Source of the DNA: Variovorax sp. 54
GTDB taxonomy: Bacteria; Pseudomonadota; Gammaproteobacteria; Burkholderiales; Burkholderiaceae_C
Reading direction: 5' to 3'
Length of the DNA: 64,000 bases
NCBI RefSeq assembly: GCF_002754375.1
Contig: NZ_PEFF01000001.1
Span: 496,001-560,000 of the forward strand
The notes under the pieces were generated by a model. The model saw only the letters and a list, made by a program, of their open reading frames with translations. It was not told where the DNA came from and ran no database searches. Positions within the stretch are counted from its first letter, which is position 1. Each line of letters starts with the position of its first letter. Shown here in pieces: positions 39,171 to 49,132 of this stretch. The translations under genes and the position numbers were made by a program.

Positions 39171-41711
39171 ATGCCCCTTTCCTCCCCGCTCGCGGTCGCC
39201 CGCAGTGCCGTCAAAGCCTCGCCGCTGTCCTGGTGGCGCACGTGGTGGCGCAAGCAGACGCCCGTGCTGCAGGACGCCGTCGCGATGCTCGCGCCGATGG
39301 CGGCCGTGCTGTTGTTTCTCGCGGCCATCGTGTCGGCGTTCTGGTACCTGCGCACTGAAGAAGTCGAGCGCGAGCAGGAGTCGGTGCGACGCGACGTCGA
39401 GTACGCGCAACAACGCATGCGCCTGCGCTTGCTGGAGCGACAGGAGCAGCTGATGCGCATCGCGCGCGATGCGTCCAACCGCGAGATCGACCCCGTCGAA
39501 TTCACGAGCCGCGCCGAGTCGCTGGTGAGCCAGTTTCCCGAACTGCAGACCATCAGCTGGATCGACGACCGCCGCCGCTTCAAGGCCGGCTACGCCGCGC
39601 CCAGCGTCCACCCGGCGCAGCAGCACCTGATCGGCGACGTGCTGCGCCCCGGCGACATCGAGAGCAACTACGCCCTGGCGCGCGAGCTGCGCCAGCCGGT
39701 GTACTCGCAACCCGTGGCCGGCGGCGAGCCAGCCGCGATGTTGCAGCTGCACATTCCGCTGTTCGACCAGGGCCTGTTCGCGGGCGTCGTGCTCGGCGAG
39801 TTCTCGATCGACGGCCTGCTGCGATACGGCATGCCCTCCGAAGTGCAGGCGCGCTACGCCGTCTCGCTGCTCGACGCCAAGGGCAACGTGATCGCCGGCA
39901 ACACCACGCCGCTGAAGAACAGCGGCACCCGCCTGCTGCCGTGGACCGAAGCCACCAACGAATACGAAGTGCCGGTGTCACCCGTGGGCAACGCGCTGAT
40001 GCTGCGCGCCCAGGCCTATCGCACCTCGCAGGGCGTGGTGGGCAACGGCCTCTTCTGGCTCGTGTGCGCCCTCAGCGTGATGACCAGCTGGATGCTGATC
40101 GGCACCTGGCGCCACACGCGGCGCCGACTGCAGGCGCAGCAGCGGCTGGTGGCCGAAACCAACTTCCGCCGTGCGATGGAAAACTCCATGCTGACCGGCA
40201 TGCGCGTGCTCGACCTGCAAGGCCGCATCACCTACGTGAACGCCGCGTTCTGCGCCATGACGGGCTGGAGCGAAGACGAGCTGGTCGGCCAGACGCCGCC
40301 CTTCCCGTACTGGCTCGAATCCGACCGCGAGGTGATGAACGAGCGCCTCGAAGAAGAACTGCACGGGCGCGCCCTGCCCGGCGGCTTCCAGGTGCGCGTG
40401 AAGCGCAAGAACGGCAGCGTCTTCAACGCACGCCTGTATGTGTCGCCGCTGATCGATGCGCGCGGCCACCAGACCGGCTGGATGACGTCGATGACCGACA
40501 TCACCGAGCCGACGCGCATCCGCGAGCAGCTGTCCGCCTCGTACGAACGCTTCACCACCGTGCTCGAAGCGCTCGACGCCGCCGTGTCGGTGGCCCCCAT
40601 CGGCAGCGAAGAACTGCTGTTCGCCAACAAGCTGTACCGCCTGTGGTTCGGCTCCGACACCGTGGGCCACCTGGGCATGGTGGCGCAGGCCGGCGTGCCG
40701 CCGTCGAACGCGCACGACGAGGGCCTGGACGACGTCGATCCCTACGCCGGCCTGCCGATCGACACCCTGACCGCCGCCCAGACCGCGAACAACGAGATCT
40801 TCGTGCCGCACCTGGGCAAGTGGCTCGAGGTGCGCTCGCGCTACCTGACCTGGGTCGACGGCCGCCTCGCGCAACTGGTGATCGCCACCGACATCACGCC
40901 GCGCCGCGACGCCGAAGAGCAAGCCGCCGCGCAAGCCGACAAGGCCCAGGCCGCGAGCCGCCTGATCACCATGGGTGAAATGGCTTCCAGCGTGGCGCAC
41001 GAACTCAACCAGCCGCTCACGGCCATCGCCAACTACTGCAACGGGATGATGTCGCGCATCAAGGGGCAGACGATCGACAACGACGCCCTGCTCGCCGCAC
41101 TCGAAAAAACCTCGAAGCAGGCGCAGCGCGCGGGCCAGATCATCCAGCGCATCCGCTCCTTCGTGAAGCGCAGCGAGCCCAACCGCACGCCGGCCGACGT
41201 CGCCACCATGGTGAGCGAGGCGGTCGAACTCGCGGGCATCGAGCTGCGCCGGCGCAACGTGCGCCTGAACCACTACGTGGCCGCTCGGCTGCCGGTGGTG
41301 CGCGTCGACCCGATCCTCATCGAGCAGGTGATGGTCAACCTGCTGAAGAACGCGGCCGAATCCATCGACATCGCCGACCGCCCGCTGGCGCGCCGCAGCG
41401 TCGAGCTGCGCGTGTTGCCCAAGGTGATCGAGGGGCAGAATGCCATCGAGTTCTCGGTGCAGGACACAGGCAAGGGCCTCTCACCAGAAGTGATGGACCG
41501 GCTCTACGAGGCCTTCTTCTCCACCAAGCCCGAAGGCATGGGCATCGGGCTCAATTTGTGCCGCACCATCGTCGAGTCGCACCGCGGCCGGATGCAGGCG
41601 GAGAACATCTACAATGGCCCGGATGTGATCGGATGCCGTTTTTCCTTCTGGATTCCGGTGTTGGACGCTATCAGTTCCGTAGCAAGCGACGAGGCAAAGG
41701 TACCTGCATGA
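39171..41711 (+). CDS. Membrane PAS-domain sensor histidine kinase
   Basis: This is an 846-residue two-component kinase. A first membrane segment is at about 39-60. A periplasmic sensing region of about 230 residues follows (ESNYALARELRQPVYSQPVA), and a second membrane segment at about 290-310 (GLFWLVCALSVMTSWMLIGT). Then come a PAS domain (RAMENSMLTGMRVLDLQGRI), a second PAS-like region, the HisKA box MGEMASSVAHELNQPLTAI, and an HATPase domain with VNLLKNAAESID and TGKGLSPEVMDRLYEAFFST. It forms an ATGA overlap with its regulator. The layout resembles DctS/FixL-like kinases; I see no heme-binding FixL signature and cannot name the signal. Confidence 0.92.
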   Translation: MPLSSPLAVARSAVKASPLSWWRTWWRKQTPVLQDAVAMLAPMAAVLLFLAAIVSAFWYLRTEEVEREQESVRRDVEYAQQRMRLRLLERQEQLMRIARDASNREIDPVEFTSRAESLVSQFPELQTISWIDDRRRFKAGYAAPSVHPAQQHLIGDVLRPGDIESNYALARELRQPVYSQPVAGGEPAAMLQLHIPLFDQGLFAGVVLGEFSIDGLLRYGMPSEVQARYAVSLLDAKGNVIAGNTTPLKNSGTRLLPWTEATNEYEVPVSPVGNALMLRAQAYRTSQGVVGNGLFWLVCALSVMTSWMLIGTWRHTRRRLQAQQRLVAETNFRRAMENSMLTGMRVLDLQGRITYVNAAFCAMTGWSEDELVGQTPPFPYWLESDREVMNERLEEELHGRALPGGFQVRVKRKNGSVFNARLYVSPLIDARGHQTGWMTSMTDITEPTRIREQLSASYERFTTVLEALDAAVSVAPIGSEELLFANKLYRLWFGSDTVGHLGMVAQAGVPPSNAHDEGLDDVDPYAGLPIDTLTAAQTANNEIFVPHLGKWLEVRSRYLTWVDGRLAQLVIATDITPRRDAEEQAAAQADKAQAASRLITMGEMASSVAHELNQPLTAIANYCNGMMSRIKGQTIDNDALLAALEKTSKQAQRAGQIIQRIRSFVKRSEPNRTPADVATMVSEAVELAGIELRRRNVRLNHYVAARLPVVRVDPILIEQVMVNLLKNAAESIDIADRPLARRSVELRVLPKVIEGQNAIEFSVQDTGKGLSPEVMDRLYEAFFSTKPEGMGIGLNLCRTIVESHRGRMQAENIYNGPDVIGCRFSFWIPVLDAISSVASDEAKVPA

Positions 41712-42343
41712 GTTTGATTCCGAAGAAGGGCACGGTCTATGTCGTCGATGACGACGAAGCCGTCCGCGATTCACTGCAATGGCTGCTCGAAGGCAAGGAC
41801 TACAGAGTCCGCTGTTTCGAGTCCGCCGAATCCTTTCTCTCCCGATACGACCCGCGCGAAGTCGCCTGTCTGATCGTCGATATCCGCATGGCCGGCATGA
41901 CCGGCCTCGAATTGCAGGATCGACTGATCGAACGACGCTCTCCGTTGCCGATCGTGGTCATCACCGGCCACGGCGACGTGCCGATGGCGGTCGACAGCAT
42001 GAAGAAGGGCGCCATGGATTTCATCCAGAAGCCCTTCAACGACGAAGAACTCGTGTCGCTGGTCGAGCGCATGCTCGAACACGCACGCGGCGCCTTCACG
42101 CAGCACCAGCAATCGGCCAGCCGCGACGCGCTGCTGTCCAAGCTCACCGGCCGCGAGGCGCAGGTGCTCGAGCGCATCGTCGCCGGCCGCCTGAACAAGC
42201 AGATCGCCGACGACCTGGGCATCAGCATCAAGACGGTGGAAGCGCACCGCGCCAACATCATGGAAAAGCTCAACGCCAACACCGTGGCCGATCTGCTCAA
42301 GATTGCGCTCGGGCAAGCGGCCCCCACGGCCAAGGCCTCCTGA
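41708..42343 (+). CDS. FixJ/NarL-type response regulator
   Basis: The 211-residue regulator has a receiver domain at about 8-120 with acidic pocket VVDDDEAVR and phosphoacceptor Asp 58 in [12 protein letters not shown]. The Thr/Ser and Lys switch residues are in [13 protein letters not shown] and [10 protein letters not shown]. The C-terminal LuxR-type HTH is [20 protein letters not shown] then [17 protein letters not shown]. The ATG overlaps the kinase stop by four bases, so the pair is co-translated. A terminator follows. Candidate targets are the divergent aceE operon and its own promoter, because of the palindromes at 39069-39120. Confidence 0.93.
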   Translation: MSLIPKKGTVYVVDDDEAVRDSLQWLLEGKDYRVRCFESAESFLSRYDPREVACLIVDIRMAGMTGLELQDRLIERRSPLPIVVITGHGDVPMAVDSMKKGAMDFIQKPFNDEELVSLVERMLEHARGAFTQHQQSASRDALLSKLTGREAQVLERIVAGRLNKQIADDLGISIKTVEAHRANIMEKLNANTVADLLKIALGQAAPTAKAS

Positions 42344-42381
42344 GCTGCAGCTATCTCACCGATAGCCACGCACCTTCCCCA

Positions 42382-42404
42382 CGCCTGCGCAAGCGGGCGT
42401 TTTT
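42382..42404 (+). terminator. Rho-independent terminator after the two-component genes
   Basis: CGCCTGC, tetraloop GCAA and GCGGGCG form a 7-pair stem (one T-G pair) with a GNRA-type loop, followed directly by TTTTTA. It sits 38 bases after the regulator stop and 19 bases before the folD ATG, so folD should have a promoter overlapping it or depend on read-through. Confidence 0.8.
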
Positions 42405-42423
42405 ACTTGGAAAATCAAAACCG

Positions 42424-43275
42424 ATGACCGCCCAACTGATCGACGGCAACGCCCTCGCAAAAACCATCCGCGCCGAGGTGTCCGGCCGCACCGCTGCGCT
42501 GAAGGCCCGCGGCGTGAACCCGGCCCTGTCCATCATCCTGGTGGGCAGCGATCCGGCGAGTCAGGTCTACACCAAGCACAAGGTCAACGACAGCACCGAG
42601 ACCGGCCTGCAGGCCACGCTCGAGACCTACCCCGCCGACCTGAGCGAGGCCGACCTGCTGGCGCGCATCCGCGCCCTCAACGACGACCCGAAGGTGCACG
42701 GCATCCTCGTTCAATTGCCGTTGCCCAAGCACATGGACAGCCAGAAGGTCATCGAGACCATCTCGCCCGCCAAGGACGTCGACGGCTTCCACGTGGCCAG
42801 CGCCGGTGCGCTGATGACCGGCGCCCCGGGCTTCTGGCCCTGCACGCCGCACGGCTGCATGAAGATGCTCGAATCGATCGGCTACGACCTGCGCGGCAAG
42901 CACGCCGTGGTCATCGGCCGCAGCAACATCGTCGGCAAGCCGATGGCCATGATGCTGCTTGCCCAAAGCGCCACCGTGACCATCTGCCACAGTGCCACGC
43001 AAGACCTGGGTGCGATCACGCGCCAGGCCGACGTGATCGTCGCCGCCGTCGGCAAGCTCAACCTGCTGACCGCCGACATGGTGAAACCCGGCGCGGTCGT
43101 CATCGACGTGGGCATGAACCGCAAGGCGGACGGCAAGCTGGCCGGCGACGTCGATTTCGACGGCGTGAAGGAAGTGGCCGGCTGGATCACGCCCGTGCCT
43201 GGCGGCGTCGGCCCGATGACCCGCGCCATGCTTTTGGTCAACACCCTTGAAGCGGCCGAACGCGCCGCCAAGTAA
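42424..43275 (+). CDS. folD: Bifunctional methylenetetrahydrofolate dehydrogenase/cyclohydrolase FolD
   Basis: FolD interconverts 5,10-methylene-, methenyl- and 10-formyl-tetrahydrofolate with NADP. The 283-residue protein has the substrate-binding Tyr and catalytic Lys in [11 protein letters not shown], the QLPLPKHMD loop, the [11 protein letters not shown] signature, and the NADP site [18 protein letters not shown]. The frame is open for over 600 bases upstream, but the ATG at 42424 gives the usual [19 protein letters not shown]. It is followed after 5 bases by the M3 peptidase gene, so the two are probably co-transcribed. Confidence 0.97.
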   Translation: MTAQLIDGNALAKTIRAEVSGRTAALKARGVNPALSIILVGSDPASQVYTKHKVNDSTETGLQATLETYPADLSEADLLARIRALNDDPKVHGILVQLPLPKHMDSQKVIETISPAKDVDGFHVASAGALMTGAPGFWPCTPHGCMKMLESIGYDLRGKHAVVIGRSNIVGKPMAMMLLAQSATVTICHSATQDLGAITRQADVIVAAVGKLNLLTADMVKPGAVVIDVGMNRKADGKLAGDVDFDGVKEVAGWITPVPGGVGPMTRAMLLVNTLEAAERAAK

Positions 43276-43280
43276 TTTCC

Positions 43281-45338
43281 ATGGCCATGACGAACAACCC
43301 CCTCCTCGACTTCACCGACCTCCCGCTGTTCGACCGCATCCAACCCGTGCATGTGTCGCCCGCGGTCGACACGCTGCTGGCCGATGCCGAGGCTGCGCTG
43401 CAGACGGTGACGGCACCCGAATTCCCGGCCGACTGGATCGCGATCTCCAAGGTGCTCGACGTGGCCTCCGAACGTTTCAGCCGCGCCTGGGGCGCCGTCG
43501 GCCACCTCAACGCCGTGGCCGACACGCCGGAGCTGCGTGCCGCCTACAACGAGGCCATGCCGCGCGTGACCGCGTTCTGGACCCGCCTGGGTTCCGACGA
43601 ACGCCTGTACGCCAAGTACAAGGCCATCGACCCGGGCACGCTCAACCCCGAGCAGCGCCAGGCGCACAAGAACGCCGTGCGCAACTTCGTGCTCGGCGGT
43701 GCCGAGTTGCAGGGCGAGGCCAAGCAGCGCTTTGCCGACATCCAGGAACGCCAGGCCGAGCTGAGCCAGAAGTTCAGCGAGAACGCCCTCGACGCCACCG
43801 ACGCCTTCGCGCACTACGCGCAGCTGGGTGAGCTCGACGGCGTGCCCGCAGACGTGGTGAGCGCTGCGCGTTCCGCCGCCGAGGCCGAAGGCAAGCAAGG
43901 CTACAAGCTCACGCTCAAGATGCCGTGCTACCTGCCCGTGATGCAGTTCGCCAAGAGCAGCGCGCTGCGCGAAACCCTTTACCGCGCCTATGTCACGCGC
44001 GCCAGCGAACTCGGCGATCCGAAGTTCGACAACACCGCGCTTATCACCGAGATCCTCGCGCTGCGCGAAGAAGAGTCGAAGCTGCTGGGCTACAAGAATT
44101 TCGGCGAACTCTCGGTCGTGCCCAAGATGGCCGAATCGCCCGAGCAGGTCGTCAAGTTCCTGCGCGACCTCGCCGCCAAGGCCAAGCCCTACGGCGAGCG
44201 CGACCTGGCCGACCTGCGCGCCTTTGCGTCCGAGCAGCTGAACCTCGTCGATCCGCAGGCCTGGGACTGGACCTACGTCGGCGAAAAGCTCAAGGAAGCG
44301 CGCTACGCCTTCAGCGAGCAGGAGGTGAAGCAGTACTTCCCGGCGCCGAAGGTGATGGCGGGCCTGTTCAAGATCGTCGAGACGCTGTTCGAAGTGTCGA
44401 TCCGCCGCGACAGCGCGCCCACCTGGCACCCGAGCGTCGAGTTCTATCGCATCGAGCGGGCCGGCCAGAAGGTCGGCCAGTTCTACCTCGACCCCTCCGC
44501 CCGCGCCGCCAAGCGCGGCGGCGCCTGGATGGACGACGTGCGCGCCCGCTGGCTGCGCCCCGACGACGGCGTGCTGCAAACGCCCATCGCGCAGCTGGTG
44601 TGCAACTTCGCCAGCGGCGTCGACGGCAAGCCGCCGCTGCTCACGCACGACGACGTGACCACCCTCTTCCACGAATTCGGCCACGGCCTGCACCACATGC
44701 TCACCCAGGTGAACGAGCGCGACGTCTCGGGCATCAGCGGCGTCGAATGGGACGCGGTCGAACTGCCGAGCCAGTTCATGGAGAACTTCTGCTGGGAGTG
44801 GGACGTGCTCACCCACATGACGGCCCATGTCGACACCGGCGAGCCGCTGCCGCGCGCGCTGTTCGACAAGATGACCGCCGCCAAGAACTTCCAGAGTGGC
44901 CTGCAGACGCTGCGCCAGATCGAGTTCTCGCTGTTCGACATGCTGCTGCACACCGAGCACCAGGCCGCCGCCGCCCCGGCGGGCGCCGTGATGGCGCTGC
45001 TCGGCCAGGTGCGCGCCGAAGTGGCCGTGATGCCCTCGCCGCCGTTCAGCCGCACGCCGAACACCTTCAGCCATATCTTCTCGGGCGGCTATGCGGCCGG
45101 CTACTACAGCTACAAGTGGGCCGAGGTGCTGAGCGCCGACGCCTACGCGGCCTTCGAGGAAACCGTGGGCGCCGACGGCGAGCCGAACATCGAGACCGGC
45201 CGCAAGTACCGCCAGGCCATCCTCGAGGCTGGCGGCAGCCGCAGCGCCATGGAGTCGTTCAAGGCCTTCCGCGGCCGCGAGCCGCAGCTTGATGCGCTGC
45301 TGCGACATCAGGGCATGGCTCAGGCCCAGCCCGCTTGA
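43281..45338 (+). CDS. prlC: Oligopeptidase A (M3 family zinc metallopeptidase)
   Basis: This is a cytoplasmic M3 peptidase of 685 residues that degrades short peptides and cleaved signal peptides. The zinc site HEFGHGLHHML is preceded by LTHDDVTTLF. The downstream glutamate and substrate-binding region SGVEWDAVELPSQFMENFCW and the C-terminal SGGYAAGYYSYKWAEVLSAD are family hallmarks. There are two close ATG codons (43281 and 43287) and no strong ribosome site, consistent with coupling to folD, which ends 5 bases earlier. Confidence 0.93.
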   Translation: MAMTNNPLLDFTDLPLFDRIQPVHVSPAVDTLLADAEAALQTVTAPEFPADWIAISKVLDVASERFSRAWGAVGHLNAVADTPELRAAYNEAMPRVTAFWTRLGSDERLYAKYKAIDPGTLNPEQRQAHKNAVRNFVLGGAELQGEAKQRFADIQERQAELSQKFSENALDATDAFAHYAQLGELDGVPADVVSAARSAAEAEGKQGYKLTLKMPCYLPVMQFAKSSALRETLYRAYVTRASELGDPKFDNTALITEILALREEESKLLGYKNFGELSVVPKMAESPEQVVKFLRDLAAKAKPYGERDLADLRAFASEQLNLVDPQAWDWTYVGEKLKEARYAFSEQEVKQYFPAPKVMAGLFKIVETLFEVSIRRDSAPTWHPSVEFYRIERAGQKVGQFYLDPSARAAKRGGAWMDDVRARWLRPDDGVLQTPIAQLVCNFASGVDGKPPLLTHDDVTTLFHEFGHGLHHMLTQVNERDVSGISGVEWDAVELPSQFMENFCWEWDVLTHMTAHVDTGEPLPRALFDKMTAAKNFQSGLQTLRQIEFSLFDMLLHTEHQAAAAPAGAVMALLGQVRAEVAVMPSPPFSRTPNTFSHIFSGGYAAGYYSYKWAEVLSADAYAAFEETVGADGEPNIETGRKYRQAILEAGGSRSAMESFKAFRGREPQLDALLRHQGMAQAQPA

Positions 45339-45369
45339 TACGGCGCTGAAGCTTGCGATACTCGGGAGG

Positions 45370-46032
45370 ATGTATCCGACTTTTTACAAACTCTCCTCGC
45401 ATCGCCTGATCGGCCTGGCCGTCGTGCTGCTCTCGGCGGCTGCCAGCGTGCTGGCGCAGCCGGTCTACCGCCAGGTCGACAAGAACGGCAAGGTCACGTT
45501 TTCGGATCAGCCCCCCGTCGTCACCAACGCGCCGACGGGCGGGCCGCAACCGGCCGGCATCAATGCACCGGCCAACAGCGGGCTTCCCTACGAACTGCGT
45601 CAGGTGGCCCAGCGCTACCCCGTCACGCTGTACAGCGGCGAAAGCTGCGGCCCCTGCAACGAGGCGCGCACGCTACTCACCACGCGCGGCATTCCCTTCG
45701 AGGAACGCACCATCAAGAGCAACGAGGACGTCGACGCCCTGCAGCGTCTGAGCGGACAGAACGCACTGCCGCTGCTGACCGTCGGGTCGCAGCAGCTCAA
45801 GGGCTTCTCGGATGTGGAATGGTCGCGCTACCTCGATGCGGCCGGCTATCCCAAGAGCAACAGCCTGCCCGCGGGCTACCGGCCGTCCGCCGCGCGCCCG
45901 CTCGTCGCGCAGCAAGCACCGGCGGCGGCTGCGCCCCGTGCAGCCGACACGCCGCTGCAGCCGCCGAACCCTGCGCCGGCTCCGCCTTCGAACGCACCGG
46001 GCCCGAGCAACCCGGCCGGCATCAAGTTCTAA
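45370..46032 (+). CDS. Secreted DUF4124-glutaredoxin fusion protein
   Basis: The 220-residue protein begins with a signal peptide (cleavage near SVLAQ). A DUF4124-like segment follows (VYRQVDKNGKVTFSDQPP), then a glutaredoxin-like domain at about 80-150 with the redox pair in ESCGPCNEARTLL and the cis-Pro in ALPLLTVGSQ, and finally a Pro/Ala-rich tail. It probably acts on thiols in the periplasm. The Shine-Dalgarno-like GGGAGG touches the ATG with no spacer, which is unusual, but no alternative start preserves the signal peptide. A hairpin follows the stop. Confidence 0.82.
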   Translation: MYPTFYKLSSHRLIGLAVVLLSAAASVLAQPVYRQVDKNGKVTFSDQPPVVTNAPTGGPQPAGINAPANSGLPYELRQVAQRYPVTLYSGESCGPCNEARTLLTTRGIPFEERTIKSNEDVDALQRLSGQNALPLLTVGSQQLKGFSDVEWSRYLDAAGYPKSNSLPAGYRPSAARPLVAQQAPAAAAPRAADTPLQPPNPAPAPPSNAPGPSNPAGIKF

Positions 46033-46037
46033 AGACG

Positions 46038-46056
46038 ATGGGGGCCTGGCCCCCAT
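46038..46056. terminator. Hairpin between the convergent glutaredoxin and rpiA genes
   Basis: ATGGGGG, loop CCTGG and CCCCCAT form a strong stem placed in the 40 bases between the two convergent stops. On the plus strand it is followed by only TTTC, so it is a moderate terminator; on the minus strand the tail is CGTCTTTAG, which is weak. Confidence 0.6.
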
Positions 46057-46072
46057 TTCGCAGCGTCGCCGC

Positions 46073-46777
46073 TCAGCCGGCGAACTGCATCGTCTTCACG
46101 CCGGATGCCGTGCCCAGCAGGCAGACATCGGCCTTCTGGTGCGCAAAGACCCCCACCGTCACCACGCCGGGCCATTGGCTCACTTCGGATTCGAAGGCGC
46201 GCGGGTCGGTGATGCGCAGGCCGGTCACGTCGACGATGTGCTGGCCGTTGTCGGTCACCAGCGGCAGGCCGTCTTTCTCGCGCACCTGGGCGATGCCGCC
46301 CAGGCTGGCGAACTGACGCATCACGCGGCGCACCGCCATCGGGATCACTTCCACCGGCAGCGGAAAGTCGCCGAGCGTCTCGACCAGCTTGGAGGCGTCG
46401 GCAATGCAGATGAAGCGCTTGGACTGCGCCGCGACGATCTTCTCGCGCGTGAGCGCCGCGCCGCCGCCCTTCACCATGTAGCCCCGGTGGTCGATCTCGT
46501 CGGCGCCATCGATGTAGACGGCCAGTTCTTCCACCTCGTTGCTGTCGAACACCGGGATGCCCAGCGCGCGCAGGCGCTCGGTGGAGGCGACCGAGCTGGA
46601 GACGGCACCCTTGATCTCGTCCTTGATCGTGGCCAGCGCGTCGATGAACTTGTTGACCGTGGAGCCGGTGCCCACGCCGACGATTTCGCCCTTGACCACG
46701 TAGGCCAGCGCGGCAAGGCCGACCTGGGCCTTGAGTTCATCCTGGGAAAGAGGGCTTGGGGAGGTGGGTGCGGTCAT
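46073..46777 (-). CDS. rpiA: Ribose-5-phosphate isomerase A
   Basis: RpiA interconverts ribose 5-phosphate and ribulose 5-phosphate in the pentose phosphate pathway. The 234-residue protein shows [25 protein letters not shown], the catalytic region [15 protein letters not shown] and [14 protein letters not shown] choose the ATG at 46777 ([10 protein letters not shown]) because AAGGA lies 9 bases before it. An ATG 21 bases upstream (46798) lacks a ribosome site. It is divergent from pyrD with 40 bases between the starts. Confidence 0.95.
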   Translation of the reverse strand: MTAPTSPSPLSQDELKAQVGLAALAYVVKGEIVGVGTGSTVNKFIDALATIKDEIKGAVSSSVASTERLRALGIPVFDSNEVEELAVYIDGADEIDHRGYMVKGGGAALTREKIVAAQSKRFICIADASKLVETLGDFPLPVEVIPMAVRRVMRQFASLGGIAQVREKDGLPLVTDNGQHIVDVTGLRITDPRAFESEVSQWPGVVTVGVFAHQKADVCLLGTASGVKTMQFAG

Positions 46778-46817
46778 CGCGGAGAATCCTTGGCTCATTG
46801 AAGTCGAGAATTATCCG

Positions 46818-47897
46818 ATGCCCCTGCTGCTGCCCTCTTCGCTCTATGGCCTGGCCCGCCCTTTTCTGTTCGGTTTCGATCCCGAGCACGCCCATGAAAT
46901 CACCCTCGACGGGCTGGCCCGCACCCAGAACACGCCGTTGGCCTGCGCCTACGCGGCGGCGCGCGTCGAAGACCCCATCCAGCTCGCGGGCCTGAATTTC
47001 CCCAACCGCGTCGGCCTGGCCGCCGGGCTGGACAAGAACGCACGCTGCATCGACGCCTTCGCGGCCATGGGCTTCGGCTTCGTCGAGGTCGGCACGGTCA
47101 CGCCCAAGGGCCAGCCCGGCAACCCGAAGCCGCGCATGTTCCGCCTGCCGCAGCGCGACGCGCTGATCAACCGGCTCGGCTTCAACAATGAAGGGCTCGA
47201 CGCCTTCCTGACCAACGTGCAGAAGGCGCGCTTCCGCAAGCAGGCGGGCGGCAGCAAGTCGCCCATGCTGCTGGGCCTGAACATCGGCAAGAACGCCGCC
47301 ACGCCGATCGAGCGTGCAGTTGACGACTACCTGGCCTGCCTGGACGGTGTCTACCCGCACGCGGACTACGTGACGATCAACATCTCCAGCCCCAACACGG
47401 CCAACCTGCGCTCGCTGCAGAGCGACGAGGCCCTCGACGCCCTGCTGGGCGCCGTGGCCGAGCGACGCGAAGCACTGGCCACGCGCCACGGCAAGCGTGC
47501 GCCGCTGTTCGTGAAGATTGCCCCCGACCTCGACGACGCGCAGGTGGCCGTGATTGCCGCCACGCTGCAGCGCCACGGCATGGACGGCGTGATCGCCACC
47601 AACACCACGCTCGCACGCGACGCGGTGGCCGGCCTGCCGCACGCGCAGGAAGCCGGCGGCCTCTCGGGCGCACCGGTGCGCGAAGCCAGCAACCGGGTGA
47701 TCGCGCAACTGCGCGCGGCACTGGGCAAGGACTTTCCGATCATCGGGGTGGGCGGCATCCTGAGTGCGGCGGATGCCAAGGCCAAGATCGCCGCGGGTGC
47801 GGACGTGGTGCAGATCTACACCGGCCTGATCTATCGCGGCCCCGGGCTGGTCCGCGAAACGGCCCAGGCGCTGCAGCAGGATCGCCGCAAGGCCTGA
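46818..47897 (+). CDS. pyrD: Dihydroorotate dehydrogenase, class 2 (quinone)
   Basis: This membrane-associated flavoenzyme oxidises dihydroorotate to orotate in pyrimidine synthesis and passes electrons to quinone. The 359 residues start [20 protein letters not shown], the hydrophobic helix typical of class 2. FMN and substrate motifs include [51 protein letters not shown] with the catalytic Ser, and [20 protein letters not shown]. The neighbour rpiA is divergent. It converges with the phage-holin-like membrane gene. Confidence 0.96.
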   Translation: MPLLLPSSLYGLARPFLFGFDPEHAHEITLDGLARTQNTPLACAYAAARVEDPIQLAGLNFPNRVGLAAGLDKNARCIDAFAAMGFGFVEVGTVTPKGQPGNPKPRMFRLPQRDALINRLGFNNEGLDAFLTNVQKARFRKQAGGSKSPMLLGLNIGKNAATPIERAVDDYLACLDGVYPHADYVTINISSPNTANLRSLQSDEALDALLGAVAERREALATRHGKRAPLFVKIAPDLDDAQVAVIAATLQRHGMDGVIATNTTLARDAVAGLPHAQEAGGLSGAPVREASNRVIAQLRAALGKDFPIIGVGGILSAADAKAKIAAGADVVQIYTGLIYRGPGLVRETAQALQQDRRKA

Positions 47898-47912
47898 GCC
47901 GGTTCTTCGTGC

Positions 47913-48614
47913 TCAGCGCATGCGCCAGAGCACGGGCGCAATGACCGTGGCCCAGCGCAGCAGCCGCTTCGGGCGAATCACCGCCACAGCCGCAGCGGCG
48001 ACAACCCCGGCAGCCACCGGGTGCTCGCGTGCAATGCGCAACGCGGTTGCCGCGGCCGACTCGTGGACGGGCTCGCCTGTCGCCGGCTGCGTCTCGCGAC
48101 CGCCCTGCAGGGTGGCGATGCGTTCACGTTGACGCTCCATGCGGGCCAGCAGCTCCTCGCGCGTGGCGGGGCGCGGCGGACGCGGCGCTTCGTCGTCCTG
48201 CTCCGGGTCCTTGCCGAGGTTGAAGCGGTCCTGGACCCAGGCCCAGTCGCGCTCGAACTCCTGAAAGGTCGGAACGAAGCTGTTGGACGCATTGCTCAGG
48301 CTGCGCATCAGGCCGATGACGGCCGCCAGCCACAGCACCACCCAGACAGCGGCCACCACCCAGGCGGCGGTGACGCGGTACGGCGTGTCCCAGTAATGCA
48401 CGACCACCGCCATCGAGAGCAGCGCCACCGCGACGGTGGTCAGCCCCAGCACCGCGACGACCAGAACCAGCGTCAACTTCAGGCGCTGCTTCTCGTCCTC
48501 CCAGGCCATGCGCAGCAACTGCACCCGGTCCTCGGCCGCCAGCGCACCTTCGGCCGCGGCGATGCGCAACCGGCGGATACGGGCATCGAGCCCGAACAGG
48601 GACAGCAGTTTCAT
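47913..48614 (-). CDS. Membrane protein with a holin-superfamily-like phage_holin_3_6 pattern
   Basis: The 233-residue protein has an N-terminal amphipathic stretch (RIRRLRIAAAEGALAAEDRV) and two membrane segments at about 47-72 (LTLVLVVAVLGLTTVAVALL) and 83-103 (WVVAAVWVVLWLAAVIGLM). A hydrophilic middle and a C-terminal Ala/Val-rich hydrophobic patch follow. This matches what annotators call 'phage holin family protein', a group of small cell-envelope proteins that are mostly not phage-borne; I see no phage genes here. It lies 87 bases downstream of the DUF883 gene and may be in its operon. Confidence 0.7.
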   Translation of the reverse strand: MKLLSLFGLDARIRRLRIAAAEGALAAEDRVQLLRMAWEDEKQRLKLTLVLVVAVLGLTTVAVALLSMAVVVHYWDTPYRVTAAWVVAAVWVVLWLAAVIGLMRSLSNASNSFVPTFQEFERDWAWVQDRFNLGKDPEQDDEAPRPPRPATREELLARMERQRERIATLQGGRETQPATGEPVHESAAATALRIAREHPVAAGVVAAAAVAVIRPKRLLRWATVIAPVLWRMR

Positions 48615-48701
48615 GCGCCGCCTCCGCCCTCGCCGGCCACATCCGCGTGGCAACGGCGAACCAACGGACGACGGTGTGCGCTCAGGCCGGTGCGGTGACG
48701 C

Positions 48702-48998
48702 TCAGCGGCGGCCAAGCAACAGACCCACCAGCACGCCGACCGCCAGTGCGGCGCCGGCAACTTGCCAAGGTTCGTCGTGGGCGTAGCTGTTGGTGGCGGT
48801 GGCCGCCTGGCGCGCCTTCTTGGCGGCCAGCTTGCTCTTTTCGGAAGCCAGCTCGCGCGCGATGGCGAGCTTGGTGTCGATGCGTTGGCGCAGCGCCTTG
48901 ATGTGGGGAACCGAATCCAGGTCCTTGCTGGCCAGCACGCCGCGCACGTCGCTTGCGATGTCTTCGGCTGCTGCTTCAAGATTGTTGGATGCACTCAT
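48702..48998 (-). CDS. DUF883 family membrane-anchored protein (YqjD/ElaB-like)
   Basis: The 98-residue protein has an acidic/helical N-terminal half and a single C-terminal membrane segment, AGAALAVGVLVGLLLGRR, ending in two Arg, as in ElaB and YqjD. E. coli members of that family bind ribosomes at the membrane in stationary phase. The chosen ATG at 48998 follows AGGAAAG and excludes a Cys/His-rich N-terminal extension that looks non-coding. Pairing with the neighbouring membrane protein is common in this type of locus. Confidence 0.85.
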   Translation of the reverse strand: MSASNNLEAAAEDIASDVRGVLASKDLDSVPHIKALRQRIDTKLAIARELASEKSKLAAKKARQAATATNSYAHDEPWQVAGAALAVGVLVGLLLGRR

Positions 48999-49132
48999 TG
49001 GAATCTTTCCTCCGTGATGACACCGGCACCGCGCCGGCGGCTTCACGCCAGCATATGGCGTGCTGTCATGTTACAGGCTCGAAAGCCCCTCATGCGCGAC
49101 AGATGTGCTCAGTTGTGCCTGAGTACACGTGA

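Noticed and set aside
47913..48614. Phage origin suggested by the holin-like label
   Set aside because: No other phage gene, integrase or attachment site is near; the family is widespread in chromosomes.
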